From Silurus meridionalis (Eukaryota > Chordata > Actinopteri > Siluriformes > Siluridae): 64,000 bases of DNA. Below, in pieces: positions 1-10,669 of the stretch. The notes beneath the pieces are model-generated. The model did no database searches, was not told the DNA's origin, and saw nothing but the letters and a program-made list of their open reading frames with translations. Within the stretch, counting starts at the first letter, position 1; every line of letters starts with the position of its first letter. Both the position numbers and the translations under genes were made by a program. The DNA is taken from positions 4,558,501 through 4,622,500 of the forward strand of contig NC_060898.1 in NCBI RefSeq assembly GCF_014805685.1, given 5' to 3'.

Positions 1-92
1 GGAACGAAATGAATCAAATGACTCAAAAAAAAAAATTATAAAACAATGGAACAAAATGAATCAAATGACTCAAAAAAATAAATAAAACAATG
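1..92. repeat. Minisatellite, two visible units of about 47 bp
   Basis: The block beginning ggaacgaaatgaatcaaatg repeats at position 48 as ggaacaaaatgaatcaaatg, each followed by tgactc, an A-run and aaaacaat. The window edge cuts the array, so the true copy number is unknown. It lies in an SFSWAP intron. Confidence 0.75.
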
Positions 93-1114
93 TCACTAAA
101 ATGATCCGATCTTCACATCACTTCTAGAGACTAACCATATTCACTGTCTTCCATGTTTCATCCCCCAATATCACAGGTTGTGCTGGAGCAACCTAAATTT
201 TTCTTGAGTACACTAACAAGTGTGTGAACAAGGTGTCTAAGTTCATGCCAAGTGTTATTTGATAGAAACTCAATTATGGACTGCCTGAACTGCTGCCGCT
301 TGGCGAACAACTTCTCTTCGTTTTCACAAAGCACACTTCCGATCTGCCGTTAAAAGGGCGAGAACGGGCCAAACTCATCCGCACAAGTCATATCCGTTTG
401 CATCAAACTTGGAAATTAGTTACTTGACTGCACTGCACATCATTGCTCCAGAGCTTTTACAGCGAGTGCACCGTGGCACTGTGTTCCTTCCCGTTGATTA
501 TACTGCTATGTAGTGTGTATTACACACTCCTGCTAACTCTTCACTCTGCTCAGAGCCACAGATTCTCTGGAGAAAGAAAGTAGAAAAGTAATGCTTTTCC
601 TAGTTCCATAGCTTTTTTTTTTCTTTTCTTTTCTTTTGCATTTGCCGCTGGTAATATTTTAAAAATAGATGCGAGCTTTTTGGCCACCTGCTGACTCGCT
701 AATGGCTATCAAGCATCTCAGAGTTTGACGTTTTTGAGAAAAAACAAAACACTCCCATGCCAGTTTGGACTTACTGTTAAGAATATTAATAAAAGTCAGT
801 CTTCAAGTTTCTTATTACATGTAACAGCCTGAATTCCAGGGGAAAATTAAGCTGAAGAATTCCATTCTGAATGACGGCGTTCATTCGAGCAAAATTTGAC
901 CCGCGTTTGTTAATTGCTATAAGTTGTGTATGATTCCTGTGTCTGGTTCTATGCAGAAATACGTGAGTCCTGGAAATTGGCAGCATGAACTGGCGGTTTA
1001 TCGTTCATTTATCTTATATAAGTGCTTGTTCTTGGTTACTGTCACAGCATTTCTGATAGAAATACCTCAACATTTTGAACAAAACAAGCCTCTTCAATCA
1101 GTTTGGTCCCCGTG
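93..1114. other. Intron, no recognisable feature
   Basis: Upstream intron of the SFSWAP-like gene. It holds one T/C-rich run near 608-638 and no RS-rich coding exon. Short open frames here have no recognisable protein character. Confidence 0.5.
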
Positions 1115-1661
1115 TTTGTGTGTTAGAGAAGTAAAGAAAAGAGTGCAGGCAGGGTGAAGTGGGTGGAGAAGATGGCAGGAGTGATTTGTGATAGAAGAGT
1201 ATCTGCAAGCCTGAAAGGGAAAGTTTATAGGACTGTGGTCAGACCTGCGATGTTGTTTAGTTTACAGACAGTGGCATTAAGTAAAAGACTGGAGCTGGAG
1301 GTAGCAGAGCTGAAGATGTTGAGGTTTTCATTGGGAGTGATGAGGATGGACAGGATTAGAAACGAGTTTATTAGAGGGACGGCGCATGTAGGACGTTTTG
1401 GAGACAAGATGAGGTAAGGGTGAGTCGCACTTGAGATGGTTTGGACATGTGCAGGGAGGGACATGGGGTATATCGGTAGGAGAATGCTGAGGATGGAGCC
1501 ACCAGGAAGGATGAAAAGAGGAAGGCCAAGGAGGAGTTTCATGGATGTGGTACAGGAAGACATACATGTAGTTGGGTTGAAAGAGGCAGATGTAGAGGAC
1601 AGGGTAGTGTGGAGACGGATGATCTGCTTTGGCGAACTCTAATGGGAGAAGCCGAAAGGAG
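1115..1661 (+). mobile_element. RTE-like LINE, 5'-truncated 3' end (copy F1)
   Basis: The + strand translates, with a frame break near 1415, into the C-terminus of a non-LTR retrotransposon ORF. It has the familiar YRTVVRPAMLFSLQTVALSK segment, a MKMLRFSLGV-type stretch, then RRMLRMEPPGRMKRGRPRRS. The typical 3' tail (ggcgaactctaatgggagaagccgaaag) closes it. The reverse-transcriptase catalytic core is absent. Two more 3' fragments with the same sequence lie at 3318 and 19355. RTE-like is the clade I recall for this protein tail; the exact clade is less certain than the LINE call. Confidence 0.85.
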
Positions 1662-2038
1662 TCGTCGTCTATCTGTAGCCGATACTACAGCCGGTTGAAG
1701 GCTCGCTAACAATACATTTCTAAAAAGTTGCTTCTATTCTCTCTCCAAATGTTCTCATTCTGTTTCCAAAATTAGCATCATATTTAACCAATGAAGCATG
1801 TATGTCTAGATTAGGAACGAAGGATAAGAACTTAAATGTCTGGCGTTTTTTGAGGGTTGGTCGATTTATTTTTAGCTCTAGTTGGACGGTGTCAGCTGTA
1901 TTTCGGCCGATTTTCCAAACTTTTATGCTGATTTGTACCTAGCTGGGAATGAATGAGTTTTATTGTTAGAAGTTATTGCATCTACTAGCTTCCGAATTAT
2001 TTTTAGTTATTTTGAACCTGTATGTAAATGTGTTTCAG
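1662..2038. other. Intron, nothing recognised
   Basis: AT-rich intronic sequence between LINE copy F1 and the RS-rich exon. Only the branch/acceptor region next to 2038 has an evident role. Confidence 0.5.
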
Positions 2039-2200
2039 ATCACCTCGGGAAAGGAGAAAGAAGAAGTCCTCAAAGTCTGTCCATCATTCAAAGACTTCCT
2101 CCAAGTCGCCAGATAGGGGAAGAGCAAACAGGAAAGTCTCCGCCCACACTGCGAACTCCTCCCCAACATCTAGCCCTACCTCTAGCTTACGAAGCTCCAG
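2039..2200 (+). CDS. sfswap: SFSWAP-like gene, RS-rich coding exon (third from last)
   Basis: Coding exon bounded by an acceptor (tgtttcag, ends 2038) and a donor (gtaacg from 2201). The first base completes a codon from an unseen upstream exon; 53 whole codons follow and two bases are left for the next exon. The peptide is rich in Ser, Arg and Lys: it opens SPRERRKKKSSKS and ends SSPTSSPTSSLRSS, the composition of an RS domain in a splicing regulator. Together with the two downstream exons it gives a 97-codon C-terminus. SFSWAP is a nuclear SURP/RS-domain protein that modulates alternative splicing; the SURP domains would lie upstream of the window. The family call rests mainly on the conserved last two exons. 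An unrelated RS protein with a similar tail remains possible. No further coding exon is visible in positions 1-2038. Confidence 0.75.
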
Positions 2201-2921
2201 GTAACGTAATCTCATGCTAGGGACTTTTTTTGAAAACTGAGGTGTATTTATATGACTATACTTCTTTTTTTTATGCCCCCCCCCCTCCTGACTCACAGCA
2301 GTGTCCCACAGTGTTCTTAGTGAATCTCACATTACCATCACAAGAAAAGTAGTCACTTTCCATTGCGAGTTTCCTGCAGTTTTGGCGTGATTTGACATCT
2401 AGACTAATGACCTGTTGAATGAAACATGAAAGCGTTGAGTCACAGAGCGATTTCCGATTTCCTGTCTTTTTTTTTTTCCCCCTCTTTTTTTTGTGACACA
2501 CAAGGAGAAAGGAATGAAGAGAACACACTGTGTTTGTTATTGTTGTTCCTTCCCCATTATTGATTGTTTTATTCAAATCACCACAGGGGACATCTGGGTA
2601 TGAAAGTAGTCTGTCAGAATTTCTCAGGTTCCGTTAAAAAAGGAAGAAAAGAAAAGAAAAGAAAAGAAAGTTAAACCCGTAGGGTGATTTGTGACGCTTC
2701 TGTCTCAGTTCTTCTGCGGCTGGATGAATATTTCATACATTTCATAGTGTAGTTCTTTATTTTACCTGTCAGAGATCTGGACTTCCTTGTTTTCCCAAGT
2801 CTGTCCTTGCAGCTTTTAATACAGGCCAGTTTTTTTTTTGTTTTTTTTTTAACAAATGCTGTATTAGTCCCTGTCGATAGGTGATGCATATCTTATGTTT
2901 TTTTGCCTTTTGCTTTTACAG
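2201..2921. other. Intron with poly-T, poly-C and AAAAG runs
   Basis: A short intron between two coding exons. It contains a C8 run near 2276, T-rich runs near 2467 and 2830, and an (AAAAG)n-like microsatellite at about 2636-2668. No transposon is recognised. Confidence 0.55.
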
Positions 2922-2994
2922 GGACGCATCGCAGGAAAAAGACAAGCAGGTCTCGTCGACCATCATTTCTTCCGTTCAAAACAAAATCACTCAG
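2922..2994 (+). CDS. sfswap: SFSWAP-like gene, penultimate coding exon
   Basis: Acceptor cttttacag ends at 2921 and donor gtatgt starts at 2995. The exon is 73 bp: its first base completes the Arg codon split from the previous exon, then come 24 codons, so it ends in phase 0. The peptide reads DASQEKDKQVSS followed by TIISSVQNKITQ. The STIISSVQNKITQ-type segment leading into DLMAKVRAML is what I remember as the SFSWAP C-terminus, and it is the strongest identity clue in the window. The agreement of phase across all three exons supports a real, intact reading frame. Confidence 0.8.
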
Positions 2995-3129
2995 GTATGT
3001 GGGCAAATTTGACGAACTGTACTCTGTACTCAGGAAATGTCATGAGGCTTAAAATTGTGCAGTGAAAGCAGGATGTATGTGTATGTTATTGGAGTACAAA
3101 TAGCATATATTGTATCTTTTCAGCCACAC

Positions 3130-3317
3130 ATGGTTCTTCCCCAAACTTAGTCTCCACTAAGTTGGAGGTATATAATTGTATAAGATGAACTTGGATGTGG
3201 TAACAAAATTTTCCTGTCACTTGAACTAAGACTCAAACGTGTTCAGGCATGTTAATGCCACTGTGCACAAAGGAAGCTCCATGATAGGGTTTACATGGAT
3301 TGGAGTGGAAGATCTTG
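3130..3317 (+). mobile_element. Family A Tc1-derived repeat, left part (copy A1)
   Basis: Starts near tggttcttccccaaacttag and matches copies at 39045 and 40631 (ggaggtatataattgtataa, then ttacatggattggagtggaa). It is interrupted at 3318 by LINE copy F2 and resumes at 3868. Family A is a degraded Tc1-like transposon: other parts of it encode NPxEHLWDEL and QHDNAP transposase motifs. Confidence 0.7.
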
Positions 3318-3851
3318 TGAGTTTATGTATCTGTGGTCGACTGTGCAAAGTAGTTAAGCGTGTGTTAGAGCAGTGAAGAAGTTCATGGAGAAAAATGATA
3401 ACAGGAGTGATTTGTGATAGAGGAGTATCTGCAAGAGTGTAAGGGAAAGTTTAGGACTGTGGTGAGACCTGAGATGTTGTACGGTTTAGAGACAGTGGCA
3501 TTGAGTAAAAGACAGGAGGTGAAGCAGGAGGTAGCAGAGCTGAAGATGTTGAGGTTTTCATTGGGAGTAAAGAGGATGGACAGGAGTAGAAACGAGGGAC
3601 AGCGCATGTAGGACGTTTTGGAGAAGAGGTAAGGCGAGATCGAGATGGTTTGGACATTAAAATGGTTTGGACATGTGCAGAGGAGGGACATGGGGTATAT
3701 CGGTGGAAGAATACTGAGGAAGGAGGAAAAGAGGAAGGCCATGGAGGAGGTTAGTGGATGTGGTGAGGAAAGACTTGGAAGTGGTTGGATTGAAAGAGGC
3801 AGATGTAGAGGTGGTATGCAGAGTGGTATGGAGCAAGTGGAAGAAAAAGAA
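3318..3851 (+). mobile_element. RTE-like LINE insertion flanked by 16-bp duplication (copy F2)
   Basis: A 5'-truncated, A-rich-tailed copy of the same LINE as F1, with VRPEMLYGLETVALSKRQE and RWFGHVQRR-like segments spread over frames. It is bounded on both sides by the same 16 bases, ggagtggaagatcttg, at 3302-3317 and 3852-3867. It therefore sits inside family A copy A1, whose sequence continues without loss after the second duplicate. This is a textbook target-site duplication from target-primed reverse transcription. Confidence 0.88.
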
Positions 3852-3867
3852 GGAGTGGAAGATCTTG

Positions 3868-4142
3868 AATGGCCTGACCTCAACCCTACTGAACACCTTT
3901 GGGATGAATTGGAACGCTGACTGCACCCCAGGCCCCCTGACCTACATCTGTACCTGCCCTTTGTAATGGTGGCTGATGAACACAAATATCCATAAGCACA
4001 CTCCAAAATCTAGCAGAACAACATCTCAGTGGAGTGGATGGAATTATATGTGCAAATTGAGACTAAATGTGGAATGCAATGCTCAAAAAACACATACCGT
4101 ACTTATGACCAGGTGACCCAATACTTTTGGCGATATAGTGTA
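3868..4142 (+). mobile_element. Family A repeat, right part (copy A1)
   Basis: Continuation of A1 after the LINE insertion. It encodes a decayed DDE transposase end, LNPTEHLWDELER, then runs through the characteristic noncoding tail (ctccaaaatctagcagaac; gaccaggtgacccaatactt) to the terminal gatatagtgta. The second half has no coding content. Confidence 0.8.
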
Positions 4143-4221
4143 CCTGAGTTTACTAACACCCTTGTGGCTGAGCCCAAATCTCCACAAGCACACTCCAAAT
4201 TCTAACAGCAAATGGGGACTA
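4143..4221 (+). mobile_element. Family A fragment (A2), host of the DD37E element
   Basis: A second partial copy directly abutting A1: cacccttgtggctgagccca and aagcacactccaaattct are diagnostic. It is cut after aatggggacta by the TA insertion site of the element at 4224 and resumes at 5783. Confidence 0.75.
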
Positions 4222-4223
4222 TA

Positions 4224-5780
4224 CAGGGAGTGCAGAATTATTAGGCAAGTTGTATTTTTGAGGATTAATTTTATTTGAGGATTTAATTTGAACAACAACC
4301 ATGTTCTCAATGAACACAAAAAACTCATTAATATCAAAGCTGAATATTTTTGGAAGTAGTTTTTAGTTTTAGCTATTTTAGGGGATATCTGTGTGTGCAG
4401 GTGACTATTACTGTGCATAATTATTAGGCAACAACAAAAACAAATTCATACCCATTTCAATTATTTATTTTTACCAGTGAAACCAATATAACATCTCAAC
4501 ATTCACAAATATACATTTCTGACATTCAAAACCAAACAAAAACAAATCAGTGACCAATATAGCCACCTTTCTTTGCAAGGACACTCAAAAGCCTGCCATC
4601 CATGGATTCTGTCAGTGTTTTGATCTGTTCACCATCAACATTGCGTGCAGCAGCAACCACAGCCTCCCAGACACTGTTCAGAGAGGTGTACTGTTTTCCC
4701 TCCTTGTAAATCGCACATTTGATGATGGACCACAGGTTCTCAATGGGGTTCAGATCAGGTGAACAAGGAGGCCATATCATTAGATTTTCTTCTTTTATAC
4801 CCTTTCTTGCCAGCCACGCTGTGGAGTACTTGGGCGTGTGTGATGGAGCATTGTCCTGCATGAAAATCATGTTTTTCTTGAAGGATGCAGACTTCTTCCT
4901 GTACCACTGCTTGAAGAAGGTGTCTTCCAGAAACTGGCAGTAGGACTGGGAGTTCAGCTTGACTCCATCCTCAACCCGAAAAGGCCCCACAAGCTCATCT
5001 TTGATGATACCAGCCCAAACCAGTACTCCACCTCCACCTTGCTGGCGTCTGAGTCGGACTGGAGCTCTCTGCCCTTTACCAATCCAGCCACGGGCCCATC
5101 CATCTGGCCCATCAAGACTCACTCTCATTTCATCAGTCCATAAAACCTTAGAAAAATCAGTCTTGAGATATTTCTTGGCCCAGTCTTGACGTTTCAGCTT
5201 GTGTGTCTTGTTCAGTGGTGGTCGACTTTCTGCCTTTCTTACCTTGGCCATGTCTCTGAGTATTGCACACCTTGTGCTTTTGGGCACTCAGTGATGTTGC
5301 AGCTCTGAAATATGGCCAAACTGGTGGCAAGTGGCATCTTGGCAGCTGCACGCTTGACTTTTCTCAGTTCACGGGCAGTTATTTTGCGCCTTGGTTTTTC
5401 CACACGCTTCTTGCGACCCTGTCGACTATTTTGAATGAAACGCTTGATTGTTCGATGATCACGCTTCAGAAGCTTGGCTATTTTAAGACTGCTGCATCCC
5501 TCTGCAATATATCTCACTATTTTTGACTTTTCTGAGCCTGTCAAGTCCTTCTTTTGACCCATTTTGCCAAAGGAAAGGAAGTTGCCTAATAATTATGCAC
5601 ACCTGATATAGGGTGTTGATGTCATTAGACCACACCCCTTCTCATTACAGAGATGCACATCACCTAATATGCTTAATTGGTAGTAGGCTTTCCAGCCTAT
5701 ACAGCTTGGAGTAAGACAACATGCATAACGAGGATGATGTGGTCAAAATACTCATTTGCCTAATAATTCTGCACTCCCTG
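4224..5780 (-). mobile_element. Tc1-like DD37E transposon, near full length, with IR/DR ends
   Basis: 1,557 bp flanked by TA at 4222-4223 and 5781-5782. The outer ends are inverted repeats: the first 25 bases from 4224 (cagggagtgcag...) match the reverse complement of the last 25. A second inverted pair lies inside: gtgcataattattaggcaac at 4413-4432 and its exact complement at 5581-5600. The inner units resemble the outer ones at 4230-4248 and 5756-5774, so each end carries two direct-repeat-like transposase binding sites, the Sleeping Beauty-style IR/DR layout. The single transposase gene is on the minus strand. The element sits in family A fragment A2 inside the last SFSWAP intron. Confidence 0.93.
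4547..5562 (-). pseudogene. DD37E Tc1-like transposase, one frameshift
   Basis: Transposase of the surrounding element, a cut-and-paste DDE enzyme acting on the terminal repeats. Start ATG at 5562; stop at 4547-4549. The N-terminal part (about 92 residues, MGQKKDLTGSEK...) has a helix-turn-helix character typical of Tc1 paired-like domains (ISxGxS-type AEGCSSLKIAKLLKR). One frameshift near 5285 separates it from a 246-residue C-terminal frame with the DDE domain: first Asp in KVLWTDEMR, second in FMQDNAPSH, Glu in SPDLNPIENLW. By direct count 37 residues separate the second Asp from the Glu, so it is DD37E and not the usual DD34E. Combined length of about 338 residues is normal for the family. 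No other stop interrupts it, suggesting a recent insertion. I give it as a pseudogene because of the break, which could also be a sequencing error. Confidence 0.9.
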
Positions 5781-5782
5781 TA

Positions 5783-5855
5783 TGGAAACTAAAAGCACAT
5801 ACCAAGCTTATGGTCCAGTGTCCACAATCTATTGCCTATTTAATGTGTGTTCATA
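5783..5855 (+). mobile_element. Family A fragment A2, resumed
   Basis: tggaaactaaaagcacatac and tggtccagtgtccacaatct continue A2 after the DD37E element. They match the 3' end of the other family A copies. Confidence 0.65.
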
Positions 5856-8800
5856 AGCGAGAAGACAAAGTGTGTCATTTCAGCACGCATCTGTCCCCCT
5901 CAACAGCTTTCGACTGATCCCTGCCCTCATAATGCCACGTACGTGTTCGGTTATTCTCTGGGACTCCGTTTGGAAAAGCTGGCGGATGTAACGGCTCACC
6001 GAAACCTCATAATTCCAGCGTGGCGCTTGTTGCTTAGCTGCCAGTTCTTGCACAAGTGTCACCCGGATCGCACACAGAAGGCAAATTCGCTCTGCTAAGC
6101 ACGCTTTTATTCTGGCTTGAAGCAATATCCTGTTGTCGATCGAGCCGCAGAGCTTTGGAGTTTTTTTTTTTTTTTTTCGTTACGTAGCGATGCTGACACC
6201 ACTGAACCCGGATCTTTGAGCGAAGGGACGCTCGCTGTTAAAACCACCAGCTGCTGACAGAACGTAGTGCTGCTGCTGATAACGCACACGAATACTTGTA
6301 CACGCAGGAGGCTTGAAGTAGGCACATTGTTGGAGTGTGTGCTTGTGTGAAAGAATGAGTGTCTGAATCTCTTTCCACCTAAAAAGCACTTATCAATGCT
6401 AAGAAGCAAGTGTTTACGCGATTCTCTGCAGGTCGGACTGGATTTTAAAATGTGTTTGGATTTCATTCCGGCTTATTTCACGTGCAGGGAGATCGGAGCA
6501 CGGCGAGGGACTGATGGTTTGATTAGATGGAGATAATCAGCAAGTGTTAAAGGATGACCGAAGGGTCTCGTTCATTCGTCATTAGTGTAACAGAATGAGG
6601 GAGCATTAAGTAGGTGTGCGAGGTACAGATTAGAGGGTACAGGGTTTTTTATTTTCTTTCATCTCATAAAATATATCAGTTAAATAATAAGAAGTGAAAC
6701 AAAAAATACGGATACGGCAGGTGTGAACGCTGCTTGCTTTATATATTCACAGTTCTAGCTCTTCCCATTTTTGGATGGGAATACAGGCTAATGCCACCTG
6801 CTGGCATGGGACAGTTATGTTCTCTCACACAAGCGCAAGAACGTACATGCTAGTTGTCTGTCGGATGTGATCTGTTCTAGTGCAACTTTTTTTGCCCTGG
6901 CGATGAGAGGAGATGCCAGCGTCAGCTTTCCTCAGAGCCGCCTTCCTAATAATCAACCTAATTTGCAGCATAATTAGCCGATCCATCGGCCGACCTCTAG
7001 TATAGATAGACAAGTGAGTGTAAGATACTTTATTTATGATTTACAGGTTCATGCAGGGAATCAGGAAATTTAGGGACTAGGAGTCTCAGATTATTTGAAA
7101 CCAGTGCGATCTTGTTTCGGACTCCTTGCCATAAGTTACAGCGGAGTAGTGAAGTGGTGCACAACTTGTTTGCTGTTTTATAAGAATGGTAATAGTGTGA
7201 ATGCTGCACAAAGGGAATTTTGGCATCCAATCAAAATCGCCCAACTCCTAGTTCTGAACGTTTCTTGAGAAATGTCTTGCACAACAGATACGACCTATCA
7301 GAAAGCCATTTAACTGAAGGGGAACGGACAGGGAATGCATTTTTTTTTCATGGTGACCTCAGAGGTTATAGGTCTGAGCCGATAGGAGCTTGCGATTGTC
7401 TTCGGCCAGGAAATGAGCCTTAAGTACACTCAATAGGGACAAGGTCTCACTTTTTAGAAAGACCATGCCGTTATGACGTACAGTTTGCACCAGTAAATCC
7501 CAATTATACGCCGTAGTGTGATACAAAGTTCACAGGGTGCACAAATGAAATGATCTTAGCGAGGCTTCAGTCATCCTTTTTGCTTTTAAAGGGGATGTCA
7601 GCCCCTGGCGAGCCACGCCTCCAGCACAGCCGGTGTGTTTGCGCAAGTGTCACATCATAGCACAAACTAAATTTCACCTGATATCGATCTCTGTCCGCAA
7701 AGAAGCTTGCATCACGCCTGCAATGCATATCAATGGGTTTTCTGAAGGATGCTAAAAAAAAAAACCACGAGTGTGGCCTACAGGCCTTGAGATGGAGAAC
7801 GACACGAGCAAACAAAGGCATTTCACAAGCCAAAGGGTTTAAAGCCGTCTGTTTTTATTTATTTTTTTAGACAGGTTTCACATTTGCAGCCGTTTTCACG
7901 ACTTTGTTTGCAATCGTGGATTTGAATGAGACGTGTAAACACTCAAGAACTCCGAAAAGTGGTGAAGAAAATGTTTTTGTTTTTTTAAATAAATGTCATA
8001 AAAAATCCCCTCTGAATCCCCCCTAGTGAAACTTCAACACCTTAAAAGAATTCAGCAGATTAATTATTTTGACCAGATTTACATGCGCTAGCATGGCACA
8101 AAACTTTGCGATTGTTCAGCGAGATCATTTGTGCAGGTTTTTTTCTTTCAGCTTGCGGAAAACAATCTGCTGTAACAGTTATGTTGTGCTCAAATGCGAG
8201 TAAATGAATGTGTGAAAAGAAACAAACTGGAGTGTCTCCGGAGCATTTACATGAACAAATCTCCGTCCTCCTTCTCTTCTTTCGCACCCACACAACATGC
8301 GATGCAAAACAAAGTAATTAGCAAGGTGATAACTTGAACACAAGACACAGTCTAGATTCCTGAACGATTGAAACTACTTTTGGGAAGTAGGGTAAAACAA
8401 TTGCTAAGAAAAAAAACAAAGGAAATAAAAAAAAACACGATCATGAGGCCTTGTGTGAATCGAGGCTGTTAGCAGGAAAGTGGGCGGTATTTTGAAGACC
8501 GCTTTCCCCAAACACCGCTTGTGTCTGGTGATTTCGACTAACTAGCACATAACGCAATATATATATACGAAAATGCGCTTGGGTGGAAAGAGACCCAAAT
8601 TCCACCCTGGTGGAATCCTGTGGAGTTTTTGTGGCTCGGATAAACAGTGGAGCAAATGAATTTCCATTAGCAGAGTAAATATAATATAGACCGGAACCAG
8701 GATTGATCACGGCCGAGTGTGCAATCCTGGAGTGAAGCAAAGTGTGTGTGAGAACTCTTTCTTCCAGACAGCTGCAGCATCCATGTGCGGAGCTGAATAT

Positions 8801-9040
8801 TTTAGGGTTTTTTTTTTTTTTTTCTTCCCTGTGACCACTTTGAGCTCTCCGAGCCATGCAGCTGTGTTTATTCGACGCGCTGTAATGACACTGAAGATTT
8901 CGGCGCAATCCAGTAAGTCGTAATGACTCGCTGTATCGCGCGAAGCTCTTTATCTCAGCTTAGTGAGGGATCTAGGAGCTGTAGAACATCATGCAAAGAT
9001 TCCCAGCTTGCCGATGCAATGTTCCACACCATGTCTCATA
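5856..9040. other. Last SFSWAP intron, mostly unique sequence
   Basis: No transposon or exon recognised in about 3.2 kb. Base composition is more mixed than in the repeats, with scattered CpGs (for example 5935-6010, 6180-6240, 7610-7690) and octamer-like or AT-rich homeobox-like words. T runs occur near 6162, 7858 and 8812. This could be intronic regulatory sequence, but nothing in it proves function. Confidence 0.4.
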
Positions 9041-9514
9041 TACACTATATGGATAAAAGTTTGTGGACACCTGATGATAAAAATCGGACATGCTTTCTAA
9101 ACATTTCGTTACACATTGAGGCCCTATTTGCTCTTATAGAAACCTCTATTCTTTTGGGAAGATGCTGAACATGATTTTGGAGTGTGCTTGTGGAGATTTA
9201 AGCTCAGTGACTATGGTGTAGCGTGTAAATGCCTGGGGTTATGATTCATCCTAAAGCGGTTCACTGGGGTGGAGCTCAGAGCTCTATAACAGGAGATCTT
9301 CCACTCCAACCCCTGAAAACTATATCTTCATGGAGCTGGCTTAGGGGTATTGTCATGCTGGTACAGGTTCTACTGTCTTAGAACAAGTGAAGTAAAGATT
9401 TGATGCTAAATCATCCAAAGACACGCTATACAATTTAGTGGTAACAGTTTGGCGAACTACACTACATATGTCTGGAGAAATCAAGTGTTCCAGTACTTGT
9501 GTCTGAATAGTGTA
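9041..9514 (-). mobile_element. Family A Tc1-derived repeat, near complete (copy A3)
   Basis: Opens tacactatatggataaaagt then tttgtggacacctgatgat, and closes near tgtctgaatagtgta. Orientation is opposite to A1. It contains the marker phrases tttggagtgtgcttgtggag and gatcttccactccaacccc. Length is about 470 bp, no coding capacity. Confidence 0.75.
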
Positions 9515-9599
9515 TGAGTCTTTTATAAGAACATTTGCAAATGAATCCCATTAAAAAAATATATAAAATTTAACAGGCCACTGATTTTATTTTTATGAT

Positions 9600-10030
9600 T
9601 TTTACATCAACCCAGCATAACATTGTAGCATTATGAGCGGTGAAGTGAATAACACTGATTATCTCTTCTTCATGGCACTCGTCAGTATGTGGGAAATATT
9701 AGGCAGCAAGTGAACATTTTGTCCTTAAAGTGACGTGTTAAAAGCAGGAAAAATGGGCAAGCGTAAGAATTTGAGCGAGTTTGAAAAGGGCCAAATTGCG
9801 ATGGCTAGATGACTGGGTCAGAGCTTCTCCAAAACTGAAGCTCTTGTGGGATGTTCCTGGTCTGCAGTGGTCAGTATCTATTAAAAGTGCTCCAAGGAAG
9901 GAACAGTGATGAAAAGGCTGATTATGCACTTGAGGAGCGAAGACCGGCCCGTGTCCGTCGAACAGACAAGCTCCTGTAGCTCAAACTGCTGAAGAACTGT
10001 TAACTGATGGCCGTAATGTTATGCCTGGTC
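9600..10030 (+). mobile_element. Tc1-like transposon remnant, 5' part of transposase
   Basis: From 9751 the + strand reads MGKRKNLSEFEKGQIAMAR, a stop, then LGQSFSKTEALVGCSWSAVVSIY. This is the N-terminal DNA-binding region of a common fish Tc1-like transposase. The leader upstream (attatgagcggtgaagtgaa; aaatattaggcagcaagtga) is also characteristic. The similarity fades after about 10030, and the DDE domain is missing. It is a different Tc1 lineage from the element at 4224. Confidence 0.8.
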
Positions 10031-10210
10031 GGTGTATGGCGCAGCTTTAAAATCCCAGCAGTGGAATCGTGGTGGTCAGAAGCTGGGATCAACAGTCCAG
10101 ATGTCCTGAAGAATTGACAAACTTCCCAAAAGTCCAAGATTTTAAACACTTTTTACCACTGATAAATCTATTAAATCATAATCTATGTAATGTCTAACAG
10201 CTGAAAATTG

Positions 10211-10348
10211 TATTTCAATGGTTAAGACCTTGGACTTTTGATTCGGAGGTTGGTTTCTGAGTTTGGACTCTTGAGCAAGGCTTTAACCCTCAACTGTTAA
10301 AATGGAAAGAATAAATAATTGTAAGTTGTTTTTGATAAGCACTTTTAG
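10211..10348 (+). repeat. tRNA-derived SINE-like copy (C1)
   Basis: caatggttaagaccttggac, ttgagcaaggctttaaccct and taagttgtttttgataagca match the head, middle and tail of a fish tRNA-SINE. A second copy (61742) carries the same order. The promoter boxes have decayed. Confidence 0.6.
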
Positions 10349-10669
10349 AACGTTGAATAAACAAGAAGAAATCACCATAAGGTTCATGTTTGTGAATAAT
10401 GCTGTGAGTGATTTTAACCTCAGGTAATGAGGCGGACTAATGTGTATGAAACTGGTGGTCTAATTACGGTAGTATTAGAACTTGTTGGTTAGGATTTTTC
10501 ATCATTGTCTTTGCTATATTCATTTCAATTGCTGTATAGCTTCAGAAGTAGTTATTGTACAGCATTGTACGTTTTGCTGACCGATGCTGTCATTTGAATA
10601 TGTGGTAAAAAAATAAAGCTTGAGACAAAAAGCGGTCAGAAGAGCCTTTTCACTGTCTGCTCCTGTGCT

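Noticed and set aside
1..2038. Additional upstream SFSWAP exon
   Set aside because: No splice-bounded RS-rich or SURP-like coding stretch could be found; treated as intron.
3383..4006. 207-codon open frame on the minus strand
   Set aside because: It is antisense to RTE-like copy F2 and family A copy A1 and has no protein character of its own.
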